Shown piece by piece: positions 12,165 to 23,386 of a stretch of DNA of 64,000 nt (positions are counted from its first letter, which is position 1; each line of letters begins with the position of its first letter). The notes under the pieces are model-generated. The model made no database searches, had not been told where the DNA came from, and was given only the letters and a program-made list of their open reading frames with translations. The DNA is from Malania oleifera (lineage: Eukaryota; Streptophyta; Magnoliopsida; Santalales; Ximeniaceae). The stretch covers positions 50,916,093 to 50,980,092 of the forward strand of contig NC_080426.1 in NCBI RefSeq assembly GCF_029873635.1. The letters are read 5' to 3'. Made by a program: the position numbers and the translations under genes.

Positions 12165-12400
12165 ATCGGTCCGTAGACCGACATTTCATATTTTACCATT
12201 CGCGGCTCGTACGCCGTATTACATATCAGATTAAATTCTCGCCCGTACGCTGTCATATCATATTCAAAGCTCGGTCCGTACACTGACATATCACATAAAC
12301 CCTCGGCTTGTACACCAGAATATCATATCAAAACTCTCAGTCTGTACGCCGGTATATCATAATAAAACTCTAGGTCGGTGCGCCAATTTATCATAATAAA
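12165..12400. repeat. degenerate minisatellite in solo LTR J
   Basis: Six or so repeats of roughly 40 bases, each with a core like CGGTCCGTACGCCGACAT followed by an AT-rich spacer ending ATATCAT. The cores are imperfect palindromes around GTAC. A related array is in solo LTR K. Confidence 0.7.
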
Positions 12401-12530
12401 CTTTGTATCATTTATCGTATTCCTAGAAATCAGTAAATCATAATAAATTCTACTCATACCACACAAAAATGGGTATTACACATATTTAAAGCATATTCTC
12501 ATTTACAACAGTATTTTCCCAAACATAATG

Positions 12531-12561
<31 letters not shown>

Positions 12562-13017
12562 TTCCTGAAATTAGATGTTGTAAAAGTATACATACATTTT
12601 TATGAAAACAATTAGCTTAATTTATCCCCTTACCCGATTTCTGAAAAGCCCCTACAACAACTAGTCCTGCACCCGTAGGGTTCCCCGTTCAACACCCTGA
12701 AAAAAACATTTCCTAGAACAGAAATTCAGTATTTCTATGCATACTACGTTTTCTACAACAGTAGGGATGACCAAATACTAATTAAAATTCTTACCCTGAA
12801 TTTGGCATGGATTCCAACTTAGCCCACCAACAATCCACTCTAGCAAAGTTGAAGAGAACTTTCTCAGGAGTGTCGTGGTGGCCTCGGAACGTCGAACCGG
12901 TTAAAAATCAGCTCAAAATCCTAGAGAAAAGGAGGGAAAATCGAAAGGAGAGAGAGAAGGGTTTCTATGCGAAAAATCAGCTGAAAAATAGCGTTTAGGG
13001 CTATTTATACACTGGAC

Positions 13018-13208
13018 TTTGTTGACGAGCCACGTCACCTTGTCGACAAGGTCAAGAAGGTTGTTTGTTGATAAACATTTGTTCTCATCGACGAAATTCA
13101 GAGATGGGCAATTAGCCTCTCGGTATCTTCTCGTCGACGAGACACGCCCCCGTTGATGAGCCCCTCATATGTTCTCGTCGATGAATCCCCTGTATTTGTT
13201 GATGAGAT
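13018..13208 (-). promoter_or_regulatory. CG-palindrome cluster in U3 of solo LTR J
   Basis: Degenerate copies of TTGTCGACAAG, CTCATCGACGA and CTCGTCGACGAG spread over about 190 bases. They lie immediately on the upstream side of the minus-strand TATA at 13001-13010. Same arrangement as in C, E, F and K although J's LTR is otherwise different. Confidence 0.5.
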
Positions 13209-14375
13209 CCTGTTTAATTTTTCAATTTTAATTCTTTTCTCTCCTTCTCCCATTATTTAAATACCATAATTCTCTAGATCACTACAACTTTGGTATTAAT
13301 CAATCAACGTACTCCCTTGTGGTTTCCAAAATATAATATTGATCAATCAACATACTCTCTTACAGTTTCCACAATTCCCAAAGGCATATTAATTTTTAGC
13401 AAATTAAGTACACAACGACGCAGTTTATATATGCAGAAAATTAAAGAGAATAGGGAAGAGCAAGACACCAAGATTTTATGAGGTTCGACTATCATTGCCT
13501 ACGTCCTCACCTTAGGAAAACCACCCAAGGATTTTATTATACCGCTCCCTACTGGGCGGAGCAAACCTTTTACACACTCATTCAAATAGGATAGAGCCCT
13601 CCTCTCCAAGCGATACCCCACGCTTGGTACAAATATTCAATAACTTGAACCGTCAAAAATAACAAAACAAGAGCCTTGTGTACAAGAACAACTCTCTATA
13701 AGAGCATATTAGTACAATTGATTAGCACAATATACTTCAATCAAAATTCAATATAGAAATATGAAGCTCAAGAATTTATCATCGGGGTTCTTTATATTTG
13801 AAAAAAATCTCAGTTAGAGCACAAGAACCTCAAGCTTTAATTCAGAAAATACTTAACAAATAGCTTCTTAGAAAATATTCAGCAAAAACTCTTTGAATGT
13901 GAAAGAATTTGATCAATAGCTGATTTTTTTTTATCTTTGTTGGTGTATGTAATCCTTGAGTTTAGCATGTATTTATAGAGTTTAAAAATTATTTTTCGTG
14001 TTGCTCAAGTTGCTTGGAGTATTCTCTAAGTTTTCACAAAGTTTGGTGGTTAAGAAATTACTTTTGGAAAGTTTCCTAACTGTTAAAAGTTGAATTTTAC
14101 AAAAGGTCAGTCGCCTGTCAAAAAGTGTCAGGTGCTTGTCACTTAAAAATTCAGTGTATTTCAAAATTCAATGTTGTATTAGTCTCCTAATTGTGCTCAG
14201 TCAGTTGCCTGACTCCATCCAGTCGCCTGAGAATACTCATTCAGTCACCTGAGCTGTCAGCTTTGACCACCCTTCAGTATTTTGATCATAACTTTTTCTA
14301 TATAACTCCAAATTGCACGTTCTTGATATCAACAGAAAGCTACGAGAAAAACCCAAAACGTTAATGTTGAACACG

Positions 14376-17097
14376 TTTTAAGATAAGTAGTTTTTGATAG
14401 TGAAAAGTGCTCATTAATGAAGATGTAGAAAAAATAAGGGAATTTGGAGAATCTTATTTTGGTGTTTTCATTCCAAAAATAATTTTAACCTTTTTGAAAT
14501 AACTTTTGACCTTATAAAAATATTTTTCAAGTATTTTAAAAGGTATATAAGTCTAAGTAATTAACCTAAGAGTTTCATGTATCCATATTGAAATTGTTTG
14601 AAATACTTACATGAGACTTCTTAAAAGACTATAACTTTCTAAGCACTAAGTCTTCATGTATTGGCTTCCATTCTTTATATCTCTCTTGAGCTTCTTCCTT
14701 CAATTGACTTTTGCTTTATTATGAGCCATGTCTCTAAGCATATGTGATCTTCTTTAACCACTTGAGCTTGATCTTTTAAGAACTTGATCTTTTATAAGAA
14801 CTTTTGAGCTTGATCTCTTTATAAAAGCTTTTGAGGTCTGAAACTTATCTTAGCAAAACATGTTAAGTTCCTTTGGTTTGTTATCATTAAAATAATATTC
14901 TAAACCTTATAAGGCCAACAATCTCCCTCTTTTTTATGATGACAAATAGGGAGCAAAAAACGAGTAAACCTTAATAAGACTCCCCCTTACAATAAGCATT
15001 ATCTTAACAATATTTGCAATATCAAGATCAATTTTCATAAACATATCAGAATTCATGATCAATTTCAATATCAATTTCAATATCATGCTCATATATTTCA
15101 GTTCATAGTTGAGTCAATATACATGCTTAGGTATGTAGTGCCATGCTCAATTTTTGCCCAAAAATTCTCTCCCTTTTGACATCAATCAAAAAAAGCAAAA
15201 AAAATATAAATATCAAGGCAATGAGCAACCATAAGCAAAAGTATATATCAAGTAAAGGCACAAAACAAAAACTTTGCATTCATCATACATTAAAAAAATA
15301 AACAATAAGTCCCAAAAAGCACGAGAAAATACAAAAGATTGTATATAAGATTTTTCAATACTTTCTACTAAAGAACAAAGATCATGATATTATTACTTAA
15401 CAAGTATAACTCCCCCTGAATGAAATACATTTCATATTCAGTAAATTCATAATTTCATTCTTGAAGGACAAACTATGTATCCATGTATAGTCTTGAGTGT
15501 AAATATCATGTGAAGTTATTATCATTATCAGTCATTATTAGCAATCATCATTATCAATTATGATTTTAAATTTATTATGCCATGCTCATGCTTAGTTTGT
15601 TAAATTTTCTTCCCCTTTTTATATCAACTAAAGGATAAATTGAAAGAAATATTATGCAAAGGTGCTAAGGAGAAAAAAAATTCGCATTTAGATTACAATA
15701 ACAAAGTCCATAATCCAGCATATGCTTTTTAAGATAAGGAGTGTTTGATAGAGAAAAGTACTCATTAATGCAGATGTAGAAAAAAGAAGGGAATTTGGAG
15801 AATCCTATTTTGGTTCTTTTCATTCCAAAAATAATTTTAACCTTTTTGAAATAACTTTTGACCTTATAAAAATATTTTCCAAGTATTTTAAAAGGTATCT
15901 AGGTCCAAGTAATTAACCTAAGAGTTTCATGTATCCATATTACAATCGTTTGAAGTACTTACATGAGACTTCTTAAAAGACTATAACTTTCTAAGTGCTA
16001 AGTCTTCATGTATTGGCTTCCATTTGTTGTATCTCTCTTGAGCTTCTTCCTTCAATTGACTTTTTCTTTATCATGAGCGATGTCTCTAAGCATATGTGAT
16101 CTTCTTTAACCAATTGAGCTTGATCTTTTAAGAACTTGATCTTTTATAAGAACTTTTAAGCTTGATCTCTTTATAAAAGCTTTTGAGCCCTAAAACTTAT
16201 CTTAACAAAATATGTCAAGTTCCTTTGGTTTGTTATCATCAAAAATAAGATTTTAAGCCTTGTAAGGCCAATAATCTCCCCCTTTTTTGATGATGACAAA
16301 TAAGGAACAAAAAATGAGTAAGCCTTAATAAGGCTCTCCCTTATATTAAGCATTACCTTAACAATATTTGTAATATTAAGATCAATTTTCATAAGTATAA
16401 TGGAATTCATGATCAATTTCAATATCATGCTCAAATATTTCAGTTCATAGTTGAGCTAATATATAGGCTTAGGTATGTAGTGTCATGCTCAATTTTTGCC
16501 CAAAAATTCTCCCCCTTTTGATATCAATCAAAAAAAGCAAAAAAATAATAATATAAATATCAAGGCAATGAACAACAATAAGCAAAAGTATATATCCAGT
16601 AAAGGTGCAAAACAGAACCTTTGCTTTCATCTTGCATTAAAAAAAAAAAAAAACAATAAGTCCCAAAAAGCATGAGAAAATACAAAAGATTATATATCAG
16701 ATTTTTCAATACTTTCTAGTAATGAACAAAGATCATGATATTACTGCTTAACAAGTATAACTCCCCCCCTGAATGAAATACATTTCATATTCGTTAAATT
16801 CATAATTTTATTCTTGGAGGACAAATTATGTATCCATGTATAGTATTGAGTGTAAATATCATGTGAAGCTATCATCATTATCAGTCATCATTAGCAATCA
16901 TCATTATCAATCATGCTTTTAAATTTATTATGCCATGCTCATGCTCAGTTTGTTAAATTTTCTTCCCCTTTTTATATTAACAAAATGATAAACCGAAAGA
17001 AATATTATGTAAAGGTACTAAGGACAAAAAATAAAATAAAAAATAAAAAAAAATTTGCATTTAGATTGCAATAACAAAGTCCATGATCCAGCTTATA
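14376..17097. repeat. 1.35-kb tandem duplication across LTR/internal border of G
   Basis: Unit 1 (about 14376-15726) and unit 2 (about 15727-17097) match throughout, with a repeat offset of 1351 bp measured at AGATAAG. Each unit contains the last roughly 545 bases of the left LTR, the LTR end (GGCCAACA or GGCCAATA) and about 800 bases of internal non-coding DNA up to AACAAAGTCCATGATCCAGC. The partner LTR at 44391-46386 has only one copy, so the duplication arose after insertion. Confidence 0.85.
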
Positions 17098-17690
17098 TTT
17101 TAATCATAAAATGGTCATCCATCATTCAGCATGGCAATATATATATAATCCAACATCAGCATGTGAACTCAGATGGTCAAAAGAAAACAAATAAAAGAGC
17201 TAAGCAAAAAAAATAGTAGTGTCAAACATTTCAACCCATCTTAGTGTTTGGTTTTAAAAATTCTTTTGTATATGAATACCAAAAATCATATGACTTTCCA
17301 AATCTCAATACTTTCTAAGTTAAGCCTTGTACAATCCAAACTTTCTTGATTTGTAGCCAACAATACCATTTTTGTATTTATTTGTTTCAATATTATAGTC
17401 ATTAATAAGCTCATAAACTCTTCTTTAAGTTTATCATACCTTATATCAGTTTATGCATTATATTCTCAAGGCCTCTATTATAGTAGTTAATAATTTACGT
17501 TTTAAGCATTTATCTATTATTAAAGCACACTTATAGTCATCACTAAATCTCTTTTTGAATTGGCTACCTTAAATCCTGTAGACTATGGAGGCATCCCTTT
17601 TCATTTTAGTATAGACTTAGCTTTCTTAATTTGTAAAAAGGGAATGACTATTCCTAGGATCTATGGCGTTCTTGGTTTGTGAACTAGGTG
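14921..17690 (-). other. non-coding internal region of element G
   Basis: AT-rich sequence downstream of gag in G's own direction. It begins (minus direction) after the gag end KKVWVPR and runs to the polypurine tract beside the left LTR. No frame longer than about 90 codons shows any retroelement domain on either strand. Protease and pol, which should occupy this position in a SIRE element, are missing. Confidence 0.7.
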
Positions 17691-17807
17691 CTCATCTTGG
17701 TACCCATACTTTCTTGGGTCCGGATGGTTCAACAAGACATGTTTCTTTTACTTTCCAAACTTGTTTAGTTTTCACACATTTTCTCTTTAATGGACATTCA
17801 AACTTTA
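17690..17807 (-). pseudogene. end of SIRE-like gag of G after solo LTR H
   Basis: On the minus strand this reads FECPLKRKCVKTKQVW and ends with SGPKKVWVPR. It completes the zinc knuckle CFLCKKKGHIK...C whose first half lies at 20287-20310, across solo LTR H. The KKVWVPR-type end is typical of the SIRE gag-protease border. The protease that should follow is not found. Confidence 0.8.
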
Positions 17808-20281
17808 TGTAACAACTCGACCCTCTCAGTGGGCCCGAAGTGCTACTAATCCATTCATTACCTGATAATCCACATTCTAATATCATGTACGCAGCGGAAA
17901 ACATAAATATAATCTCCACAAATATAATACGAGAGTTACTATTTCTATCTATAATCCAAAATAACTATTCATCACCTGTATTCTCATATATACACATATC
18001 TCCAAAAACATCCAGTATTCACAAACACCAGTCTATTTCACAACCATCCATATCTCAGAAGACTTAAAACATAAAACATAACTTACATACAACCCAAAAT
18101 ATCAGCTAAGTATATACCATTTCTTTTCTATATCCCAAAAATGCTACAAACACCTTGAGCTCACAAAGCTCGATCTCATGGAGGTCCTGAAAAAGATAAG
18201 TTCATATTCGGGTGAGACACATCTCAGTAAGGGAAGAAATATATTAAAATAGCGTATGACTAACATGAGGTTTGTAAATAACATAAGTATACATTTTCAT
18301 CATTTGCAAATCATTAGCATAATTTCTAAAATCATTTCTTGTTCCTAATCAAACACATGCAAGATATTTTACCCACGAGATTACCCAAGGATAGGGGTGA
18401 TTACCCGCTCATACAAGTAGCACCCCTCTGCTCTGATACTTTAAGTAACCCAAAGGTCACAACTGAAGTATACCAGAGTACTCACCTTACTCAGTAAGCC
18501 CCTAGGTAGTGATGTAATCTTGTACTCACACAATTTCATACAATGGTTTACCAGCGAAGGCCCCAAGAATAAGGAAATCCACTCGCCTATACAAATAGTT
18601 TCCCTCTGCCTTAATACGTTATGCAGCCTAGTGCCACATCTGATACTTACCAGGGCACTCGCCTTTCTTAGCAAGCCCTCGGGCAAAGAGTTTGTCCCAC
18701 CCAAACGTAAAACACGTTCTACTAGCATACATACTGATAATACCATAATACATTATTCTGCCTGTCGTTATCTTGTAATTCTTAATTGTTCATGTTCTTA
18801 GCTTAACCTTTTCATAGCATTTCACTTTACGTGACTCATTCCATTTCACATTGTTCGCATTTCATATTTCCTTATCATTCTCATTGTCTTTTAATTACAA
18901 TAGCTCCTTTTTGGGTGTTATTTCTATAGCTCCCTTTTGGCTATCATGAGTATAATCCACCGCACCCTTTTCACTGTCATAAACGTGATCCACAACTCCC
19001 TTTTGGCTGTCGTAAACATGGTTGCATTAATAAACACATGCAGCATATTTCATATAACATTCCATTTTAGTGCATTTCCTTCGTAACATGCATCTCATAC
19101 ATATAACATAGTCCTATACAAAGTTCAATTTACTCATGCCACACTATTTAGCAGTAAAATTCATATATATATGTATTCCTCATAAAATAAGCCAACCTAC
19201 ATTTAACATTCATATACTCAAAATATAAATTTCTTATCTTACACAATTATCCTTAAAATGTCTTTCACTTTCATCTGTTCATTTTCGCATATACGTATTT
19301 AATAAACAACCCATAAGCTTAGAAAATACAATTTAAATGATTGACATTTTAAACCCATATCGAAAAATATACACGTATATATAACATAATTCATTTTTCA
19401 TTAAATTCGTAAAAATTCTGATTTAATATATATTTTTCCCCTTACCTGGTTTCTTGAACTATGCCAATAGGGACCCCAAAAAGTTACCTGTGGTGCTCAC
19501 CCGAGCCATGAATAAAAAATCATAGTTCCATTAAATCAACCCTAAATAAATTACTATTTTAATATTTCCTAAACTCATAAATTCCAAATAAATAATTATA
19601 CCTCCAAATATAACCAATTTACTTAATTCCCCAAATCCCACTCTCGCTTTGGAGTGGGGCCTAGAAAACCCAAATTGGAAATTTACTCTGACCAAAATGA
19701 CGACGATTGCGACTAGGACCCTGTGGTGGTGCCCGATCATCGATTTAACAGCATATTTAAGGAGAAAGTGAAGAAATAGGGAAATTTTTTCTTACCCCAA
19801 GAAGGATACCTACGACTCCCACAACAAATCCGCTCTGGTAGAAATGTCGGTAGAGGAGTTAAAAACCCAATAGTACCTTCCATTTTCCGATGAGCCGAAT
19901 ATCCGCCGAGAAAATGAGGAGAGAGAGAGAGAGACGGGAATGAAGGAGTGGCGTGAGATAGAGAGAGGAGGGGACGATTCTGTGAATCAAAATTGGATTT
20001 ACAATCCAATTTTGATTTTGATAGCTTAGTATGGAAGTATTCCTCCCCCCCACCCTACTAACTTATTTTAATATTATATATATATATATATATATATCTA
20101 CTTTATCCTATATTATATAATAACCTTACATATATATATATATATATATTTATATATCTTTATTTTAATTTTTTTGTTCCCACACTATTCCTTTTATTTT
20201 TTTATTTTATTAATTAATTTAATAATTAATTAATTAATTAATTGATAATTACTTTTAATTAATTTTTTTTGAATCACTACA
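17808..20281 (-). mobile_element. solo LTR H (Gypsy-type), in G gag
   Basis: A 2474-bp LTR flanked by a perfect TSD CTTTA (17803-17807 and 20282-20286). On the + strand it begins TGTAACAACTCGACC and ends CACTACA. The zinc-knuckle codons of gag resume exactly across it. The shared box is at 18210-18233 in the orientation of the other minus LTRs. About 50-bp repeats with the core CTCCCTTTTGGCTGTC occur at 18900-19025. (AT)n runs lie at 20069-20098 and 20130-20150. No coding domain is seen. Confidence 0.88.
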
Positions 20282-20286
20282 CTTTA

Positions 20287-21722
20287 TGTGTCCCTTCTTC
20301 TTACATAGGAAGCATGTGGTGTGAGTGTAAGCATTTGAGGAGGTGCTAAAATAATCTTTGGAGGCTTTTGCAAAGTACCCCATGTAGTGATTCTTTTTCC
20401 TTGTGTTCTCTACTCCATTGAATCCTATACCTTTTTTATCCAAAGACATTCTTTGTAATCCAATCATTTTATCAAAGTTCTCATTTCCTTTAGTGAAGTT
20501 GTAAATTATTTTATTTTGATCCTCAATTTTACTTTCAAGGCAAAGTAAATCTGAATCTTTTATTCCTTTGTAGTTTGCTTGCATCCTTACTAGCTTTTTA
20601 GTCATCTAATTTATTTTTCTTTCAAGTTCACCAACGACTAGGTCCTTTTCTTTTTCAATAGAAGTTTGAGATCTTAAATTTTCTAGTTCTTTCATTATTT
20701 TTTCATTCTTGTTTTCCAATCTCTTGATTTTTAAATCCATTTCTATTTTCAGCATGATTTTTTTATTCTAATTCTTTCATTACAGCTTCATTCTTATTTT
20801 TTAATAAAGTATATCGTTTAGTTACTTTAACTAGAATCTTATGAACTTTGAATAATTCTGTTTGTAGTTCTTCATAAGATGGTCTACTCTCATTACCGGA
20901 TTCATAAGATGAATCATCATAAGAATCATTAAATGATTTGGATGAGAAGCTTTGTACTTCATCATCGTCCCATGCCATAAGACAACCATTTGCAATATCT
21001 TGGTCACTTGATTCACATTCTGAGCTCCTAGAACTTATATTGTCCCATGTAATGGCTTTCATTGCTTTTTTTTTTTTTTTTCTTAAAATCATTCTTGAGC
21101 TGTGGACAATCTGGTTTTATATGTCCAACTTTCTTGCAGTTATAGCATGTGGAAGGTTCTTTTTTTGTTTTCTTTTCATTAGTTTCTTCTTCATCTGATT
21201 TTGAGTCTCGAAATTTTCTTTTATTCTTCTTTCTAAGGATTTTTGCAAGTCTCTTGGTTATGAGGGCTATATCATTATCATTCATTACCTCTTCGTTTTC
21301 ATAGCTAGAACTTTCACTTGAGGCTTTAAATAAAATGGATTCCTTGGCTTTAGATTTTCCTCTAGTTCTTTCATTTATTGCCATCTCATATGTGAGTAGG
21401 GATCCTATTAATTCATCTAGGAGGTGTTTTTCAAATTTCTTCCTTCAGTTATTGCAGTGGCCTTAGGTTCCCAAATCGGTGGAAGTTCTCCAAGGATTTT
21501 CCGAATCATCTCATAAGTTGAGTAATTTTTTCCTAAAGCATTGAGGGAGTTTATTATATGGGTAAACCTAGTGTACATACTAGTAATAGTTTCATCTAGG
21601 TTTATCCTAAAAGCCTCATACTCGCTTGTGAGCATGTCAATTCTACTATCTCTAACATCGACCATTCCTTCTTAGGTTCCCTCTAGTTTATCCCACATTT
21701 CTTTGGCTAATTTACATGTTGC
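20287..21722 (-). pseudogene. central and C-terminal gag of SIRE-like element G
   Basis: On the minus strand from 21722: TCKLAKEMWDKLEGT, then EYEAFRINLDETITSMYTRF and GKNYSTYEMIRKILGELPP, then a Lys/Asp/Glu-rich region, an intact zinc knuckle CYNCKKVGHIKPDC (about 21110-21150), an acidic segment (SSECESSDQDI), a Lys/Glu-rich coiled-coil-like region, and a second knuckle CFLCKKKGHIK that is split by solo LTR H. The block order is that of SIRE/Maximus gag. The frame is open in several long pieces with stops or shifts near 21665, 21400, 21092 and 20605. The N-terminal part lies at 44027-44390, beyond element M. Confidence 0.82.
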
Positions 21723-23386
21723 TGTGACGTTCCCGAATGCGAACTTGGATGACTCAAAAATGATAATGATGAAATGAAGTGTGTATTTTGAAAATGTGTT
21801 TTTTGTGAAAATTAATGTGTGATGGAGTTGCCACAAACCTTTTGAAGTGTGGTTAGAACACTTGATTACTATACTGTTAGGGGTAGAATTGGTCTGCGTT
21901 TCTAGAGTCGGGCTCGGGAGTTTAGTTACGCGAAAGGAAGGTATTAGCACCCCCTATGTGCCCGTTCTTACAAACGGTACTTGATTAACTGAAAATTATC
22001 CCAAAACAAATCTAATAAGCCTTTTAAAATTACTCCTTTCCAAAATTACAAAACAAATGTAAAAAGAAAAGTACCCTATAGGTATTCCCTCAGAACCGAG
22101 ACATATCGTGCTTCAAAGAGCTCAATGTCTCCCTTTGCAATCATCGGGATCGAAAAATCAAGAAAATAGAGAACAAAATACACTCACAACACTTGGAAAT
22201 TTTGTAAGGTTTTGCTAATTATGAAAAATAATATTCCAAAAGGTTTGGAATTTACTTGGGGATGAGAAATGAGTTTCCCTGAAAAAAAAAAAAAAATTTT
22301 TTTGTATTTTTGTGAGATTTTTTTTGAATTTTATAATAATTTTTCTTATATTTTTCCCAAAAATTTTGAAAAAAAAGGGTAATTAAGCAAAAACCGTGAC
22401 AATCAAGTTAAGATTATTTTTAGAATTTTTTCTGAATTTTCTATATTTTTTCTGATTTTATGAAATTTCTTATGAATTTTTATGAATTCAAAACTAATTA
22501 TTTGAATATATAAAAAAATAATAAAGAAGAAAATCGACAAAAACCGGTTCAAGGGGGTAAAACTGGTCAAACGTTGACCAATCTGGAGGGAGACTAGTTT
22601 AAGGTCGGTCAAAGCCAATGCCACACGTCAGCCTGCGAGTGGAGGAAGCGTGCGGGTGGGGATAGGTTATGTGGCAGCATATTGAGCGTTCGATGGTCCA
22701 CACAAATTCAATGGCTTCAAGGAGATCTCGTTCGATGGGAAGATGTGATGGCTAGGCGTGCCACATGTCAACTAATGGGTGGTGGAGCTAGCGCTCATGA
22801 TGACTTCTGACACAGATGATCCTGGCCGTTGATGCGGAGTGGAGATCCAATAGTAGAGGCGAGACATGTCAGGATCACTATCGTGGGTAGATCTTGGCCA
22901 TCCGTAGGGATCTAGATTGAACAGTGAGTAACGTATAGCACACGGATCGCTTAGGCGTCTTCGATTTGGGGTGTAGATAGGAAGCACGAATCCAACGACA
23001 ACGGAGAGTCTTAGTACGCATCTTGATCGAACGAACTAAAGCACGCCACGTGCTTGAATCCTGTGGTCCCAAGGCCTGAAGTACTTAATTCCAAAATTTC
23101 GTGTTTGTCTTATTTCTCACTCTCTCCTCCTCTCATCCTCCTTCTCTCCATTTGCAAACAAACGAAACCCTAGGGTTTATGTTCTCTGACCTGCAACCCT
23201 CTCGATTTCTCGTCTTCCTCCTTTGCGAGCAGGTGTTCCTTTAGAACCCTAACCCTTTTTCTTTTCTTTCAATCATTTCTTCTTAGTTCCAATGACACCC
23301 CACTGAAACCCTATATTTCAAATTTTGCAGCTCTCTACGAAATTGGAGCCCCTAACCCGAATGCTAGAAAGTGCTTTTAGAGGTAA
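21723..23386 (-). other. left part of element M, non-coding
   Basis: This contains a segment that recurs in many plant genomes (TATTAGCACCCCCTATGTGC, then CGTTCTTACAAACGGTAC; recognised from memory), then AT-rich DNA and a GC-richer stretch at 22600-23090 with no coding domain. It ends where element E is inserted (after GGTAA, 23382-23386). Confidence 0.55.

Larger units (their letters stand above)
9613..13286 (-). mobile_element. solo LTR J (Gypsy-type), in left LTR of G
   Basis: It starts TGTAGTGA and ends TCACTACA, a perfect 8-bp terminal inverted repeat. Flanks are GCTTT (9608-9612) and ACTTT (13287-13291). The matching empty site survives in the right LTR of G near 44785 (TTAATGAGTTTTGG), which proves the insertion. 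Without nested LTR I it is about 2.1 kb, like its relative K. It carries the shared box at 9985-10010, a minisatellite at 12165-12400, a (TA)n run at 12536-12560, a minus-strand TATA at 13001-13010 and a CG-palindrome cluster at 13018-13208. Confidence 0.88.
9196..14920 (-). repeat. left (3') LTR of element G, split by J
   Basis: About 2.05 kb of LTR once the J insertion is removed. It aligns with 44391-46386 through the block AAGGTGTACTCCCAAGAG at the start and the repeated AAGAACTTGATCTTTTATAAG near the end. A G14 run (about 9226-9239) replaces a shorter G run in the partner LTR. The minus-strand TATA box CTATAAATA lies near 13970. An array of CAGTCGCCTG-like repeats lies at about 14105-14260, on its upstream side. 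Confidence 0.85.

Noticed and set aside
12165-12400. Regularly spaced GC-rich repeats resembling a CRISPR array
   Set aside because: Spacers are themselves degenerate repeats, the array sits inside a plant LTR, and no cas genes exist. It is a minisatellite. The same applies to 40465-40690.
9613-13286. J as a full-length retrotransposon
   Set aside because: Without LTR I it has no coding domain and no internal LTR pair, and matches K, a solo LTR, end to end.
20200-20281. Palindromic TTAATTAATTAATT stretch as an origin or regulatory site
   Set aside because: It is low-complexity AT sequence at the end of solo LTR H and nothing else supports a function.
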